Positions 13,405 through 24,129 of a DNA stretch of 64,000 bases are shown here, piece after piece; position 1 is the stretch's first letter; each line of letters starts with the position of its first letter. The translations under genes and the position numbers were made by a program. Below the pieces are notes generated by a model. That model did not search any database. It saw only the letters and a program-made list of their open reading frames with translations, and was not told the origin of the DNA. Location of the stretch: contig NC_091391.1 in NCBI RefSeq assembly GCF_038502225.1, forward strand, positions 6,040,903 through 6,104,902, read 5' to 3'. Source of the DNA: Cherax quadricarinatus (Eukaryota > Arthropoda > Malacostraca > Decapoda > Parastacidae).

Positions 13405-13826
13405 CCAAGTGAGTGTAAAACGAAAGCCTATAATTGTTTTACATGATGGTAGAATTGCTGGTGTTCATTTTTCTGTCTCATAAACATGTAAGATTTCAGG
13501 TACGTCTTGCTACTTCTACTTACACTTAGGTCACACTACACATACATGTACAAGCATATATATACACACCCCTCTGGATGTTCTTCTATTTTCTTACTAG
13601 TTCTTGTTCTTGTTTATTTCCTCTTGCCTCCATGGGGAAGTGGAACAGAATTCTTCCTCCGTAAGCCATGCGTGTTGTGAGAGGCGACTAAAATGCCGGG
13701 AGCAAGGGGCTAGTAACCCCTTCTCCTGTATAAATCACTAAATTTAAAAAGAGAAACTTTCGTTTTTCTTTTTGTGCCACCCCGCCTTGGTGAGATACGG
13801 CTGGTACATTGAAAGAAAAAAAAAAG
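13405..13826 (+). repeat. dispersed repeat with CCACCCCGCCTTGGTG tail
   Basis: Sequence directly after the satellite ends at 13629-13826 with a segment that recurs in this window at 16113-16300 (starting TCCATGGGGAAGTGGA and containing CTTCCTCCGTAAGCCATGCG) and ends in an A-rich tract (GAAAGAAAAAAAAAAG). I recall this block, including 13405-13628, as a common decapod repeat, which would make 13405 a repeat boundary and not unique flank; that part is from memory only. No gene is seen in it. Confidence 0.7.
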
Positions 13827-13925
13827 AACTTACAGCTCCTACAATGTGTGTGTGTACATATGTGAAACATTTTTATATACAGCATTTATATTCTGTGAAT
13901 TGAATTTGATGATCTATCCTTACAG

Positions 13926-13970
13926 GATTCTCAGCCTTCCAGTTCTACCCAACAAACTCAGCAATACTTG
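13926..13970 (+). CDS. candidate 45-nt host micro-exon (Ser/Gln-rich)
   Basis: A stop-free 45-base segment is preceded by a good 3' splice site (ATCTATCCTTACAG, ending 13925) and followed by a good donor (TTG then GTGAGC from 13971). Read in phase 0 it encodes DSQPSSSTQQTQQYL. It is a multiple of three and lies in low-copy-looking sequence, on the same strand as the candidate exon at 16461. I do not recognise the protein. Short splice-like matches occur by chance, so this is a weak call; transcripts or conservation in a related genome would decide. Confidence 0.3.
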
Positions 13971-14379
13971 GTGAGCTAAGATTTTGTTTAATCTATAACC
14001 ATTGCTTAGATACTTCCAGGGTGTGACTGTAATCAAGATTGTGCATAATTGAATATTAAGTAGATATGCTATACATTGTATGTGCATGCACAGAAAGTCC
14101 TCACTTAACTTTGTGTCATTATAATGTTGATGAGAAAAAAATTGATTCGTGGCCAGGGCCACTGTATGTGTGAGAGTTTACAAGTTCCGTTTGTGAACTG
14201 CCTTGTGCTAGGTGTTTGCTGACACTGTCACTTATTTTATCGAACCCCTTAACATTACCAATAAAACACCTGATTTGGACCTGTAAGCATAAGGATTAGT
14301 CTGTCCAGAATGCTCATGCATGTTAGTGGCTTTCTTTATACTTAACAATATTTTACTACATGTTAACTAAGTTTTTACA

Positions 14380-15597
14380 AGACTAGTGAGGCTCAGGTTA
14401 GAGTATGCAGGAGAGAGGGAGATCATTTCCCAGTCAAAGTAGGCCTTAGACAAGGATGTGTGATGTCACCGTGGTTGTTCAATATAATTATAGATGGGGT
14501 TGTAAGAGAAGTGAATGTTTGGGCCCTAGCAAGAGGTATGGAGTTAAAAGATAAAGAATCTAACACAAAGTGGGAGTTGTCACAGTTGCTTTCTGCTGAT
14601 GACACTGTGCTTTTAGGAGATTCTGAAGAAAAGCTGCAGAGGTTGATGGGTGAGTTTGGTGGGGTATGTAAAAGAAGGAAATTAAAAGTAAATATAGGAA
14701 AGAGTGAGGTGATGAGGATAAAAAAATTAGGTGATAAAAGATTAGATATCAGATTGGAGGGAGAGTATGGAGGAGGTGAATGTATTCAGATACATGTATT
14801 TGGGAGTGGACATGTCAGCGGATGAGGTGAATCATAGAATTGACGAGGGTAAAAGAATGTGTGTTGCACTTAGGAGTCTGTGGAGACAAAGAACTTTGTC
14901 CGTGGAAGCAAAGAGGGAATATATGAGAGCATAGTTATACCAACACTCTTGTATTGGTGTGAAGCATGGGTGATGAATGTTGCAGCGAGGAAAAGGCTGG
15001 AGGCAGTGGAGATGTCATGTCTGAGGGCAATGTGTGGTGTGAATATAATGCAGAGAATTCGTAGTTTGGAAACTAGGAGGAGGTGCAGGATTACCAAAAC
15101 TCTTATCCAAAGGGTTGAGGAGGGATTGTTGAGGTGGTTCGGATATGTAGAGAGAATGGAACGAAACAGAATGACTTCGAGAGTGTATAAATCTGTAGTG
15201 GAGCGAAGGCGGGATAGGGGTCGGCCTAGGAAAGGTTGGAGGGAGGGGTAAAGGATGTTTTGTGTGCAAGGGGCTTGGACTTACAGCAGACATGCGTGAG
15301 CATAATTGATAGGAGTGAATGGAGACAAATGGTTTTGAGGACTTGACATGCTGTTGGAGTGTGAGCGAGGTAACTTTTATGAAGGGATTCAGGGAAACCG
15401 GCAGGCTGGACTTGAGTCCTGGAGATGGGAAGTACAGTGCCTGCACTCTGAAGGAGGGGTGTTAATGTTGCAGTTTAAAAACTGTAGTGTAAAGCACCCT
15501 TCTGGCAAGACAGTGATGGATTGAATGATGGTGAAAGTTTTTTGTTGTGCCAACCTGCCTTGGTGGGAAACAGCCGATGTGTTAAATAAAAAATAAA
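14380..15597 (+). pseudogene. 5'-truncated non-LTR retrotransposon, RT 3' half plus tail (RTE/BovB-like appearance)
   Basis: The translated sequence resembles the C-terminal half of a LINE reverse transcriptase. From about 14385 it reads toward RQGCVMSPWLFN (motif before the active site), then SADDTVLLGDSEEKL (14595-14635, with S for the usual F in FADD), then KVNIGKSEVM, and after a break YLGVDMSADEVNHRI. A third segment has IPTLLYWCEAW and ends GRPRKGWREG at 15248. The frame changes near 14780 and again near 14935, so it is dead. A 3' untranslated part follows, ending with CAACCTGCCTTGGTGGGAAA and TTAAATAAAAAATAAAC at 15597. The upstream half (endonuclease, early RT) is missing, as expected for 5' truncation. 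The clade is uncertain. Confidence 0.8.
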
Positions 15598-16112
15598 CTG
15601 TGCTGTATACTACACAAAGAAATAAAATCTTGACTAGGTTTCGATTTTAGTATTTTTCACTCAGTGACACTACTACAGTTACACTACCATTACCTTCCAG
15701 TTACACTACCATTACCTTCTGTTGTTATAACCTCGGCCTTTTGACTGGAACACTCATTCTCACACTGATAGCCATTCAGAGTAAGTTCTCTTCCTTATGT
15801 TTCCCCTCACACCTCATTAAACATCCCCCTCACACCTCATTAAACATCCATGGTAAAGTGGACACCCTGCCTTGCTGGGAAACAGCCAATGTGTAAATAA
15901 AAATGTAAAAATACTTCAGACGAAGAAAAATAAATTGGGATGCGTATCTTTCCAATTTGTGTTCTTTTATTAATTTATATGTCTGAGACAGAAAAGAAAG
16001 GTGTAACTGAGCAAAAAGAGGCAGGAAGGTTCATATTGAGTGCTTTAGGGATAAAAATACAACTGATTCCACTTAAGAGTGTGTATATGAAGATGTTAAT
16101 TAACCTTAGTTC
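15598..16112. other. low-copy stretch without a gene; contains a LINE-tail scrap
   Basis: I see no gene here. 15866-15909 (ACCCTGCCTTGCTGGGAAAC plus a TAAATAAAAA end) is a scrap of the same 3' tail that ends the LINE fragment at 15597. A short direct repeat (CCCCTCACACCTCATTAAACA) lies just before it, around 15804-15848. Confidence 0.6.
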
Positions 16113-16300
16113 TCCATGGGGAAATGGACCAGAATTCTTCCTCCGTAAGCCATGCGTGTCGTAAGAGACTAAAATGCCAGGAGCAAGAGGCAATTAACCT
16201 CTTCTCCTGTATAAATTACTAAATACAAAAAGACAAACTTTCATTTTTCTTTATTCAGGTCACCCTGCCTTGGTGGGAGATGGCCAGTTCATAAAATAAT
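16113..16300 (+). repeat. second copy of the dispersed repeat seen at 13629
   Basis: The segment starts TCCATGGGGAAATGGACC, contains CTTCCTCCGTAAGCCATGCG, and ends CACCCTGCCTTGGTGGGAGA followed by TCATAAAATAATAA. It is roughly 85-90 percent like the copy at 13629-13826. It is non-coding, in the same orientation as the first copy. Confidence 0.85.
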
Positions 16301-16460
16301 AACCTTAGTGTAAACTATAATTTGTAGTATATCACGTTATCACAGTATTAATAAAATATATGTATAAGGAAGTCGTAAATCAATAAATGTCAAGCAAATA
16401 CACAATAAAGCCAACATTTTTATAATTTAAGTCTCTAAAATGTATATTTCTTGTTTTCAG

Positions 16461-16652
16461 TTTGAGATGCTATCAAGGGACGATGAAATCATGGTTGTAT
16501 CTCTGATTAAGAGACTCGGAGGAAAATATAGCCTCGTGCCAAATGACGAAACCGTACTAGGCGACCGTAACTTTCCAAACTGTAACTCTCTTCAACATAA
16601 CTTTCCTAACTTTGTCTCTGTTACCCAAGATGGTAATACTCAACTATTCTAA
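16461..16652 (+). CDS. candidate host exon, possibly 3' terminal (unrecognised protein)
   Basis: TGTATATTTCTTGTTTTCAG (ending 16460) is a strong polypyrimidine-tract acceptor. From 16461 the sequence reads, phase 0, FEMLSRDDEIMVVSLIKRLG and continues open to a TAA at 16650-16652 (63 residues). The first half has the charge and hydrophobic pattern of real protein; the second half is Asn/Phe-rich and may be past the true end. A possible donor (ATG then GTAATA, GT at 16633) would make it internal. It shares strand and phase with the candidate at 13926, so the two could belong to one gene. I do not recognise a family, and the repeats at 14380 and 16113 would lie in its introns. Confidence 0.33.
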   Translation, partial: FEMLSRDDEIMVVSLIKRLGGKYSLVPNDETVLGDRNFPNCNSLQHNFPNFVSVTQDGNTQLF

Positions 16653-17241
16653 GTAGCAGTAACTCTCATAACTTTGGTAACTTGGCTACTACTCACAAAG
16701 GCGATATTGAGCTATACTAAGTAGCAGTAACTTTAGCCCATCTTTAAAGTAACATTTACTATAATTAAAGTAATTATGGTTATACTATTTACAAAAAAAA
16801 AAAAAAAAAAATTCTGGACAAATCATAATATCGCTAAAAGCAAAATATTTCCTATCTGAATCTATTGGTCATTGTTAGCCAGTCAGTGGTCCTTTCTCAG
16901 TCCAAATTTTCAACTTTGAATTTTCAGAGGTACAATGAGAGGCCACAGTTACCTTTGGATAACTTGTGTTTATGTAGAAAAGTAAAATAAGTGACCATAG
17001 TCACATTTGTATGCAAAGGTGACATAAGAAGGCAGCCACCTTTGACAGCCCTTAGTGGTATACAGAACCAATGAGTTGTTGAATAAGACACATGTACAAC
17101 ACCTGAACAGTGTTACAAGCCAATGTAACACTGGAACAATGTTACATTGGCTCCGTTATTCAAATTTTGCAGATCTGTATTATACTGCATTATACACCAT
17201 TGTATTTTAGTTGTAAGTGGTTGATTGCCACTTAGTACAAG
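16653..17241. other. AT-rich stretch without a gene
   Basis: I see no gene or known repeat. CTAAGTAGCAGTAACT occurs twice (about 16648 and 16715), a small local duplication. A pure run of 19 or so A residues lies near 16791-16810, about 30 bases after an ATTAAA, which would fit either a polyadenylation region or simple sequence. Confidence 0.5.
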
Positions 17242-17432
17242 TGGTCCTTGACTTACCATGGGGTCACACTGCTGAACTCATCGAAAGTCTGATATATATG
17301 ATAAATAAGGGAGTAAATAACTACCATCACTGAGTAAATAAATGCTTAATGTAACTAACTTACGATGGTGCTTTTGCACCATCGTAAAGTCAGAGAATTG
17401 TAAGTTGAACCATCATAAGTCGAGGAGGACCT
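17242..17432. mobile_element. MITE-like inverted-repeat element
   Basis: The left end (GGTCCTTGACTTACCATGG) and the reverse complement of the right end (GGTCCTCCTCGACTTATGAT) match imperfectly as terminal inverted repeats. Inside, TTACGATGGTGC (17360-17371) and GCACCATCGTAA (17376-17387) form a perfect 12-bp hairpin with a TTTT loop. There is no coding capacity. It looks like a non-autonomous DNA transposon; I could not fix a target duplication. Confidence 0.6.
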
Positions 17433-17537
17433 TTACTAAGTTAAGGAGAGGTATTCCTGTAAACGAAGAACTTCCAGCTGGTTCAGTATACCCTTAATAT
17501 GAGCTATTACTACACGTCTTTTTATTACATGATTATA

Positions 17538-17784
17538 TACCGTATTTTCCAGCATAATCTTAAATTTAAAAAGAGGCTTTTGTTGTTGTTTTTATAGGCC
17601 ACCCTGCCTCAGTGGGATATGGCAGGTTCACGAAAAAAAAATTCCGGCATATACCTGGAATATACAGCTGGAGAGGGTTTTGGGCGTCAGCGCCTCCACA
17701 GACCCGTCTGTGACCAGGGCCACAGGGGCCAGCTAAGCAGTTTATCGTAACAGTAGTAAGCAACTGCTACTGGAAAATACGGTA
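17538..17784. mobile_element. 247-bp element with perfect 15-bp terminal inverted repeats
   Basis: TACCGTATTTTCCAG at 17538-17552 is the exact reverse complement of CTGGAAAATACGGTA at 17770-17784. The inside is a patchwork: 17560-17641 is the tail of the dispersed repeat (GGCCACCCTGCCTCAGTGGG and an A run), and 17644-17735 is a diverged copy of the main LINE's 3' end (GACCCGTCTGTGACCAGG), in the antisense orientation used by LINE copy 1. The TIR sequence resembles hAT-type ends known from many animals (recall). No clear target duplication is seen. Confidence 0.6.
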
Positions 17785-18254
17785 CATATATAGGACTCTA
17801 GTTTTAGATAATAAAAGTTTTGATAAAGTAAAACACATTTATCTGCAGGATTTTAATATTAATTGTATGCAGGTTTTAGGAATTATTTTTGCACATAATT
17901 GGAAAAATTCAGTAATTAAAAAATTAAACTTTAATTTTGTTTACATATATAAAAAAATATCAATGAGTGTACAGTAATTGATGACTGTACAATAATTGAA
18001 CTATAGGAGTTACTTAAGAATAGAAATCTTGATACTGGTTTAAGCCTGGAATTGAGTAACTTTGGAACATTATTACTCAAGCTCTGAGTTGTACAGAACC
18101 TGATTTAAAATTCCTAATATCCTGCCTAGTTTTTGATTCTTGACATATGTTGCACGATCACAGTTTGTGCAATGGAGTATATTTTATATGTTTCTGGCTT
18201 GGCTTTTGCATAGAGCAACCTGGGTTACTGGCTTTAGGAAGGTTCCTTTATGTT
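17785..18254. other. AT-rich stretch without a gene
   Basis: No open frame of note, no repeat match within the window and no structured motif was seen. Confidence 0.5.
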
Positions 18255-18393
18255 GGTGAGGGGCTCTTGATTTAGGGAATTGGATCTGTGCTCCAGTTCC
18301 CTGAATTAAGCCTGAATGCCTTCCACATTCCCCTCCCTGGCGCTGTATAATCCTCCGGGTTTAGCGCTTCCCCCTTGATTATAATAATAATAC
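18255..18393. repeat. dispersed repeat ending in an ATA-rich tail
   Basis: The block contains GGCGCTGTATAATCCTCCGG and GTTTAGCGCTTCCCCCTTGA followed by TTATAATAATAATAC. I recognise it from memory as a common decapod dispersed repeat; it occurs only once in this window, so the window itself does not prove repetitiveness. Non-coding. Confidence 0.5.
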
Positions 18394-18729
18394 TGGCTTT
18401 AGGGTAATGATGGCTTACATGTATCTAAGCACTTGTCAGTTTGCAGAAAATGTACATAGAGTCATACGCCACTCATTTCGGCCTACGTCAATTCAATTGC
18501 CTTTACGTCATTTTTCTAGAGTAAATTTCAGTTCAGCGAACATCATTGAGCCTGACTGTCACTCATCAACATCATCTACGTCATATTTTTTTAAGTGTGT
18601 TCATTATTCTTTAAAAGATATGACAGAAATGCTTTTTAAGTGTTCTTTTTAAGGTTTGGCAGTACTAGTTATATTCTTTCACTAGTTATTTATGCTAGTT
18701 TTACAGTGTTTATCATCATTTTAGGCATT

Positions 18730-19923
18730 TTAACCCTTAAACTGTCCAAACGTAGATCTGCGTTCATGTGCATAACACTCCAAAGGTAGATCTACGTTTT
18801 ATTTTTCGTGCTCTTCAGATGTAAAAAAAAAAAACATAGATCTATGTTCGGAGCGCTACACACGTGAACATAGATAACGTAGATCTACGCTCAGAGCCCT
18901 ACACATGTGAACATAGATAACGTAGATCTACGCTCGGAGCCCTACACATGTGAACATAGATCTACGCTCGGAGCGCTACACGTGTGAACGTAGATCTACA
19001 TTCGGACAGTATTACAACCCAGGATTCCAAATGGCCTGTTATCCCGGGTATAATGGGAGCAAAATAAACACAGCAGAAAAAGTTTAGACTTATATTATCC
19101 TTCACCAATTTAGAACAGCAATATGTACACTATGTACAGTGATAAATATAGTGCACTCCACGGTAAGCAAGGCAGAAATAGAAGCCACAAGATAGCAGAC
19201 CGTGCTTCAACCAGCTCTAGAATGGGAATGACAAGGGGAGACAGGAGAGTGGTACCCACATAACCTCTGCGATTGCCAAACCCATCATCTTATTGGCTAG
19301 GACCTGGTCACTAGTTGAACGACGGGGTCCCATCAACTCTTAGCAACCTGGTTCGCTGGTTGGGGGAGATAGCATGTAAATGAGGGTGTGTACATGCGCC
19401 ACACATAAAGGTTACGTACTCTTTGCATGCCACACCCCCACCCCGAGAAGGCTCAGGATTAGGCTGCCACCTCCCAGTGGTAACCTTGCCGCCATGGCAC
19501 AAAATAATGGGACCGCCTTTCCTCTCCACCATCCAACTCATAGATAGAGCTCAGCTTTTCTCGTGACCAAAAGCCAAACCCTAAACTTAAAGTGAGACAG
19601 CAGTCAGACAGGCTAGCATAGGTCCAAGATACAGGCGGACGGTAGCCCGCATCCTCTCACTAAAAATAAACCCCACACCAGGGAATAAAAAAAAAAAAGC
19701 GTGAAAAGGGGTTACCACAAATAACATCCTAACCTAAATAAATAAAAATATTAGACTAGATAAAGAGTCTGCCAACTGGTCACTATTTGAACGACGGGGC
19801 CCCATCATCAACTCTTAGCAACCTGGTTCGCTGGTTGTGGGAGATAGCCTGTAAATGAGGGTGTGTACATGCGCCGAATAAAGGTTGTGTACTCTTTGCA
19901 TGCCACAGACAGTTTAAGGGTAA
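18730..19923. mobile_element. MITE with palindromic subrepeats, split by a later insertion
   Basis: The left end TTAACCCTTAAACTGTCC and the right end GACAGTTTAAGGGTAA form terminal inverted repeats. The TTAA/CCC...GGG pattern resembles piggyBac-type ends, although the right TTAA reads TAA. The sequence AGGCATT flanks both sides (18723-18729 and 19924-19930), which could instead be a 7-base target duplication. Between 18770 and 19003 the element holds repeated palindromes of the type ACGTAGATCTACG, about four in tandem at a spacing near 45 bases. Without the insertion at 19011-19907 it would be about 300 bp. No coding capacity. Confidence 0.7.
19011..19907. mobile_element. LTR-like insertion (897 bp) with 6-bp target duplication
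   Basis: GACAGT is duplicated at 19005-19010 and 19908-19913, and removing the segment between restores the terminal inverted repeat of the MITE around it. The right end (19776-19907) is a direct repeat, about 90 percent identical, of 19304-19434: both contain GAACGACGGGG, AACTCTTAGCAACCTGGTTC and TCTTTGCATGCCACA. The element ends ...TGCCACA, compatible with the CA end of an LTR. A plausible reading is a 5' LTR of about 425 bp, a 340-bp non-coding internal part and a 5'-truncated 3' LTR, that is, a small non-autonomous LTR element. No gag or pol is present, and the left end (ATTACAAC) does not begin with TG. Confidence 0.6.
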
Positions 19924-20234
19924 AGGCATTAAATCCCGTCTACATCACAAACTGCGTTAATTAATGACATAGGGCTGGGGATGACTGTATAGGCAAATTA
20001 AGATATATATTTTCAAAAAAATAGGCCAATTAGTTCATTATGCATTAGAAAACATTGGTGATTGTATCCAAATTTAATATATACATTAATAGAGGTGGGT
20101 TGTACCTTAACCACTCTCAGAGCATATTTACTGGGATCAACAGTTTTTTGCTTAAATGCCTGGGAACCTTTGGGAACAATACAAAGGAGAGATGTAAGCA
20201 AGACTGAAAGAATCTATCTTTCTTTCGTCTGTAT

Positions 20235-20425
20235 GGGAAAATCCTAGAGGGACTAGTACCAAACTTGCACACGAAAATCACACTCTACGAAAGCAAAAGA
20301 CTCGGCAGACGATACAACATCCCCCCAATGTAAAGCAGGGGTGTCACTAGCACGTTAAGAGACAACACATTAAGTGTCAGGGGCCCAAGACTGTTCAGCT
20401 GCCTCCCAGCATACATAAGGGGATT
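20235..20425 (+). pseudogene. fragment of the main LINE family, left part
   Basis: The sequence matches the C-terminal coding end of ORF2 of the LINEs at 29299, 46799 and 56000. It reads toward ILEGLVPNLHTKITLYESKR and then LPAYIRGI in plus orientation, with substitutions and a stop. It breaks off at AAGGGGATT (20417-20425), and its continuation is at 26818, after the inserted minus-strand element. Confidence 0.88.
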
Positions 20426-20981
20426 GTTTTTGTTCATATTTTATTTAAAACATTGCACAAAATACAAAGAGGTATAAAAGTACAGTAAAATGGTACTGTG
20501 ATACTGGATATGAACAAGAATTTCCAAATGTTACAACCTCTGTACAGAAAATAAACACGCCATACATAATGGCTGCATTACAACCTTAACACAACCTACA
20601 ACATTAAACACGACATTAAACATTAATGTAGTAACGTATTACTTAAGTCACTGACGAACTCAGGGTAAGTATTTACAAACATTGGTAGTATAGGAACACC
20701 AAAGTCACAAACATACTATTAACAAAAGTGTAAACATTGCGTCCCTAAACACATGTACACCTCTACCACGTAGAGGAATATACACCTGCAAGTGATAAAC
20801 AATAACAACGTTGCCACTATGAAGGTCAAGCTTTATTGCAACATTGCTAAAGTTCAATTTATGGACATTTATAGTGGTATTGAAAACAATACATTGCAAC
20901 ATAGTGTATAAAAATGAAATAAGTAACGATATTATTGTTAGGTAAGACATATGCAACGGTTATCGAGTACAGAAAAGTTGA

Positions 20982-21078
20982 TAGAAGCAGAAGATGAAGA
21001 CGATGTAATCAGTGTGGACGGAGGGACTGACCACCTCAAAACTTTAAGGGTGATGGACTGATTAAGCTTCTGCTTCTA
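20982..21078. repeat. nested inverted repeat, Penelope-like fragment
   Basis: TAGAAGCAGAAG (20982-20993) pairs perfectly with CTTCTGCTTCTA (21067-21078), and inside it TAATCAGT (21006-21013) with ACTGATTA (21057-21064). The loop contains GGAGGGACTGACCACCTC, similar to GAGGGACTGATTACCTC in the Penelope-like insertion at 24130-24497. It is therefore probably a rearranged scrap of that family. Confidence 0.6.
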
Positions 21079-22722
21079 CACTCATAACAGACAAAAAAAT
21101 GAACTCGCATGTGTCCCTGAAGTTCCCACACCATAACTCATTCACACCGTCTGACTGGTGTGTTAAAGCTAAACGCCCCGAAACAGCTACTAAAGGTTGT
21201 ATGTGCATACCCAAACAGTAATGCTACGTCCCTGTTACATAAACACTAACTGTATGTCTGCCACTCACCTGACTGCCACAATCATACACTGCAGACCAGC
21301 CCGTTATAATACCCCTGAACCTCACACAAGTCTCAAATCCCTTAACTCTAAAGCTTTATATACCGACGGGAAGTCCCGCTCCCATCTCCTCCCATATACT
21401 AATTTATTGCGACACTTGGTTCTGTATAACATCCCCGCCAAAACCTTAACCCTACTGTTGCAATCGACATGCCTCATTGCCTAAGATACAAAGATAATCA
21501 GTCACCATGTACGACACCGCACGCTGAACTCTCGCCTCCAGCCCACCCACATCAAAACTTAATGCCCAGAGCACTGACCACCCCTCCCCCCACCAAACGC
21601 AAAACCCTACCGAACCACTCGCATACTACATTTAAACCTTCGCAGAAATACAGTACATGAGAAGCAGACTCCCCTCTCACACACATCTGAGAATCCCCGT
21701 CTTCCCCCAAACGTGTATTATGCAGTACCACCCTCGACGGCAAAATCCCATGTAAAAATTTAAAAACCACTTCCCTTACATTTGCAGCCAGACACAGTGT
21801 TTTAACCCTCTCCTAAATATCACCCCATGAATACATGGGGTACACTCCTTCCACCAGCACCACGACCCTCCCCATACCTTCCCTTTCCAATGTACTTAAT
21901 TAACGCACGGAGCACATCCCTCACTCGCAATAAAACGAAGCATCGACTCATACCTAAGCAAGTCCCTTCCCCCCACCACCTTCCCAGTTCCTGGTGAAAC
22001 AGAATTAACCCACCCTGTAACCCACCCAGTCATAGAAACCCATGTTTAATATAGATCTCCATTACACGTGCCTCTAGAGGAATGACACCTAACTCACCTG
22101 GGTGCAGTGGTGTCTCCACCACTGCCCTTGATAGCCACAAAAATCGATAGATCCTACGCAATAGACGTTTGACATCCCCCTGCAGCAGGGAATACATTGC
22201 AGCAATGTGCCATACTTTGCTGTAAAGCAGGACATTAATGACGGCTGCCCTCTGATGCAGGGTTAAATGTCGCTGCTGTAGATTATTCAATCTCCCTATG
22301 GCTCCATCCACCACTCTCCCAGAATTACATGCCCGCACCTGGTCCACCCTTCGCATAATGAATACGGCATATAGTTAGCCGATCAACCACCGTCCACCCA
22401 CCCCTAACTCCATGAACTTCGACTTTTCCCTATTAACGCCAAGCTCCGTCACCTTACCAAATACACTGAAAAGTCTTCCTACAATGTGTAACATCTTCCC
22501 TCGTATGCAGCAGCACAGTTGTGTCATCCACATAACCCACAAGGGCAGTTAGTGCACTGCCCAAACCCCAAGAAGACCCCACACCCCTTCCACATACAGC
22601 CCAGTAAAATGGGTCCTGCAAACAGGCAAAGAGCATTTGAGGCATGGGACATCCCTGTCGTATGCCTCTGCCCAGCTGCACAAACCCACCCAACCTTCCA
22701 TGTATTTGTACTTTAAAACACG

Positions 22723-22791
22723 CATCATTGTACAAAGAATGGACCCATCATTGTACAAAGAATGGACCCATCATTGTACAAAGAATGGACC
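22723..22791 (+). repeat. three tandem copies of a 23-bp unit
   Basis: CATCATTGTACAAAGAATGG plus ACC repeats three times exactly. It lies in the ORF2 region between RT motifs and adds to the disruption of that frame. A recent slippage product. Confidence 0.9.
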
Positions 22792-24129
22792 CACTTGACA
22801 ACCTCATTCCCAAATTCCTACCATCTTATAAACCCCCATAAGACCTCTCTTTCCACACTATCACAAACTGCTCTCCAGTCTAAAGTCAGAACACCCCATC
22901 CCCCTATCCTACATTCCTCGACAAAATCCCTGATATCCCCATGACCCTCATACATCGTCCTACCTGGCACACCATACTGTCCAACATGTATCACCCTGCC
23001 AAACACTTTCTTAAGCCTATTCACCAAACTTTGAATAAATCTTGTAGTCACAGCACATCAACGATATGGGACGATAGTCCCCTATCGTTTCCGGACCAAA
23101 ACCACCGTACACTGACTTCCCTAACACCCCTCTCCCCTTCATAGCGAGTCAGCGAACCATGAAGCCTCGTATTACCTCCCAATGATGAATATAGAATTCA
23201 CAGGGGATGCCATCAATGCCTGGTGCCTTCCCCTTGCTTATTCCTTGTAGGGCCTCCCACACCTCTGCTTCCGATATAGGCCCACCCATGATATATCGAT
23301 CATGATCATCCTATTTGCATTGTATTGCCCTCCCCACTTCCTGAATTGCATCCTCGTTTATACCTTTACTCTGCATTTGTAGTCTACACCATGCATCTAC
23401 ATAAAAACTCATCCCCTCAGTTGTCTTTAATACCTTTCCCTCACTATACCCAACAAGCTCCACGTGCACCACTAAACTCATAATTTCCGTCGCCTTACGC
23501 CTTTGCATCTTGCCTCATAAGACACAGGCTGACGGCCTATCACCCCATAAAGCTTCCTCTACCCCTCCCATAATCCGTGCCACATCAAACTGCTCATTTT
23601 TCATAGCCCGAATCTGATCTTTGATGGTTTCAATCTCTTCCACCGGGTAAACCCCACTCGCCTCTCCCTGCTCATAACTGCCACAGCTGGCCCTCCAGAT
23701 ACCCCATGTCATACGATTGGCCTCCCTACCCCAATGCACATAAAAATCCTTAATTTGGGGCTTTGCGATCTCATCCCACCATCTTACTAAATCCCATCCT
23801 AGAGCCAACTCCTATAGATGCCCACAAACATTACTTTGTCATCTGTGTTCTGAAGCAGCCTTGTATTCAACTTTCAGTATCCCCTAAATCGTTTCGGTAA
23901 ACCTCCTCAATCTGGCTCCACAAGGACCCCCCTATAGTCACAGAAAAAGACATCCAACATTCGCACCCTGGTTACTAAGACCACTCGCCAGGACGCATAC
24001 AATCTTTCTAAACGACCCTCGTAACCCCTACACGTGAATGTATGCTCAATCCCCCATTCCAAACTCTCTCCCCCCCCCCGTCCATCAACCCCAACCCAGA
24101 CAACAAATCTCCCAAAATAACTGAACAAT

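Noticed and set aside
18407..18652. An 81-codon frame after the dispersed repeat
   Set aside because: No family, no splice or start support, and composition like the surrounding AT-rich DNA.
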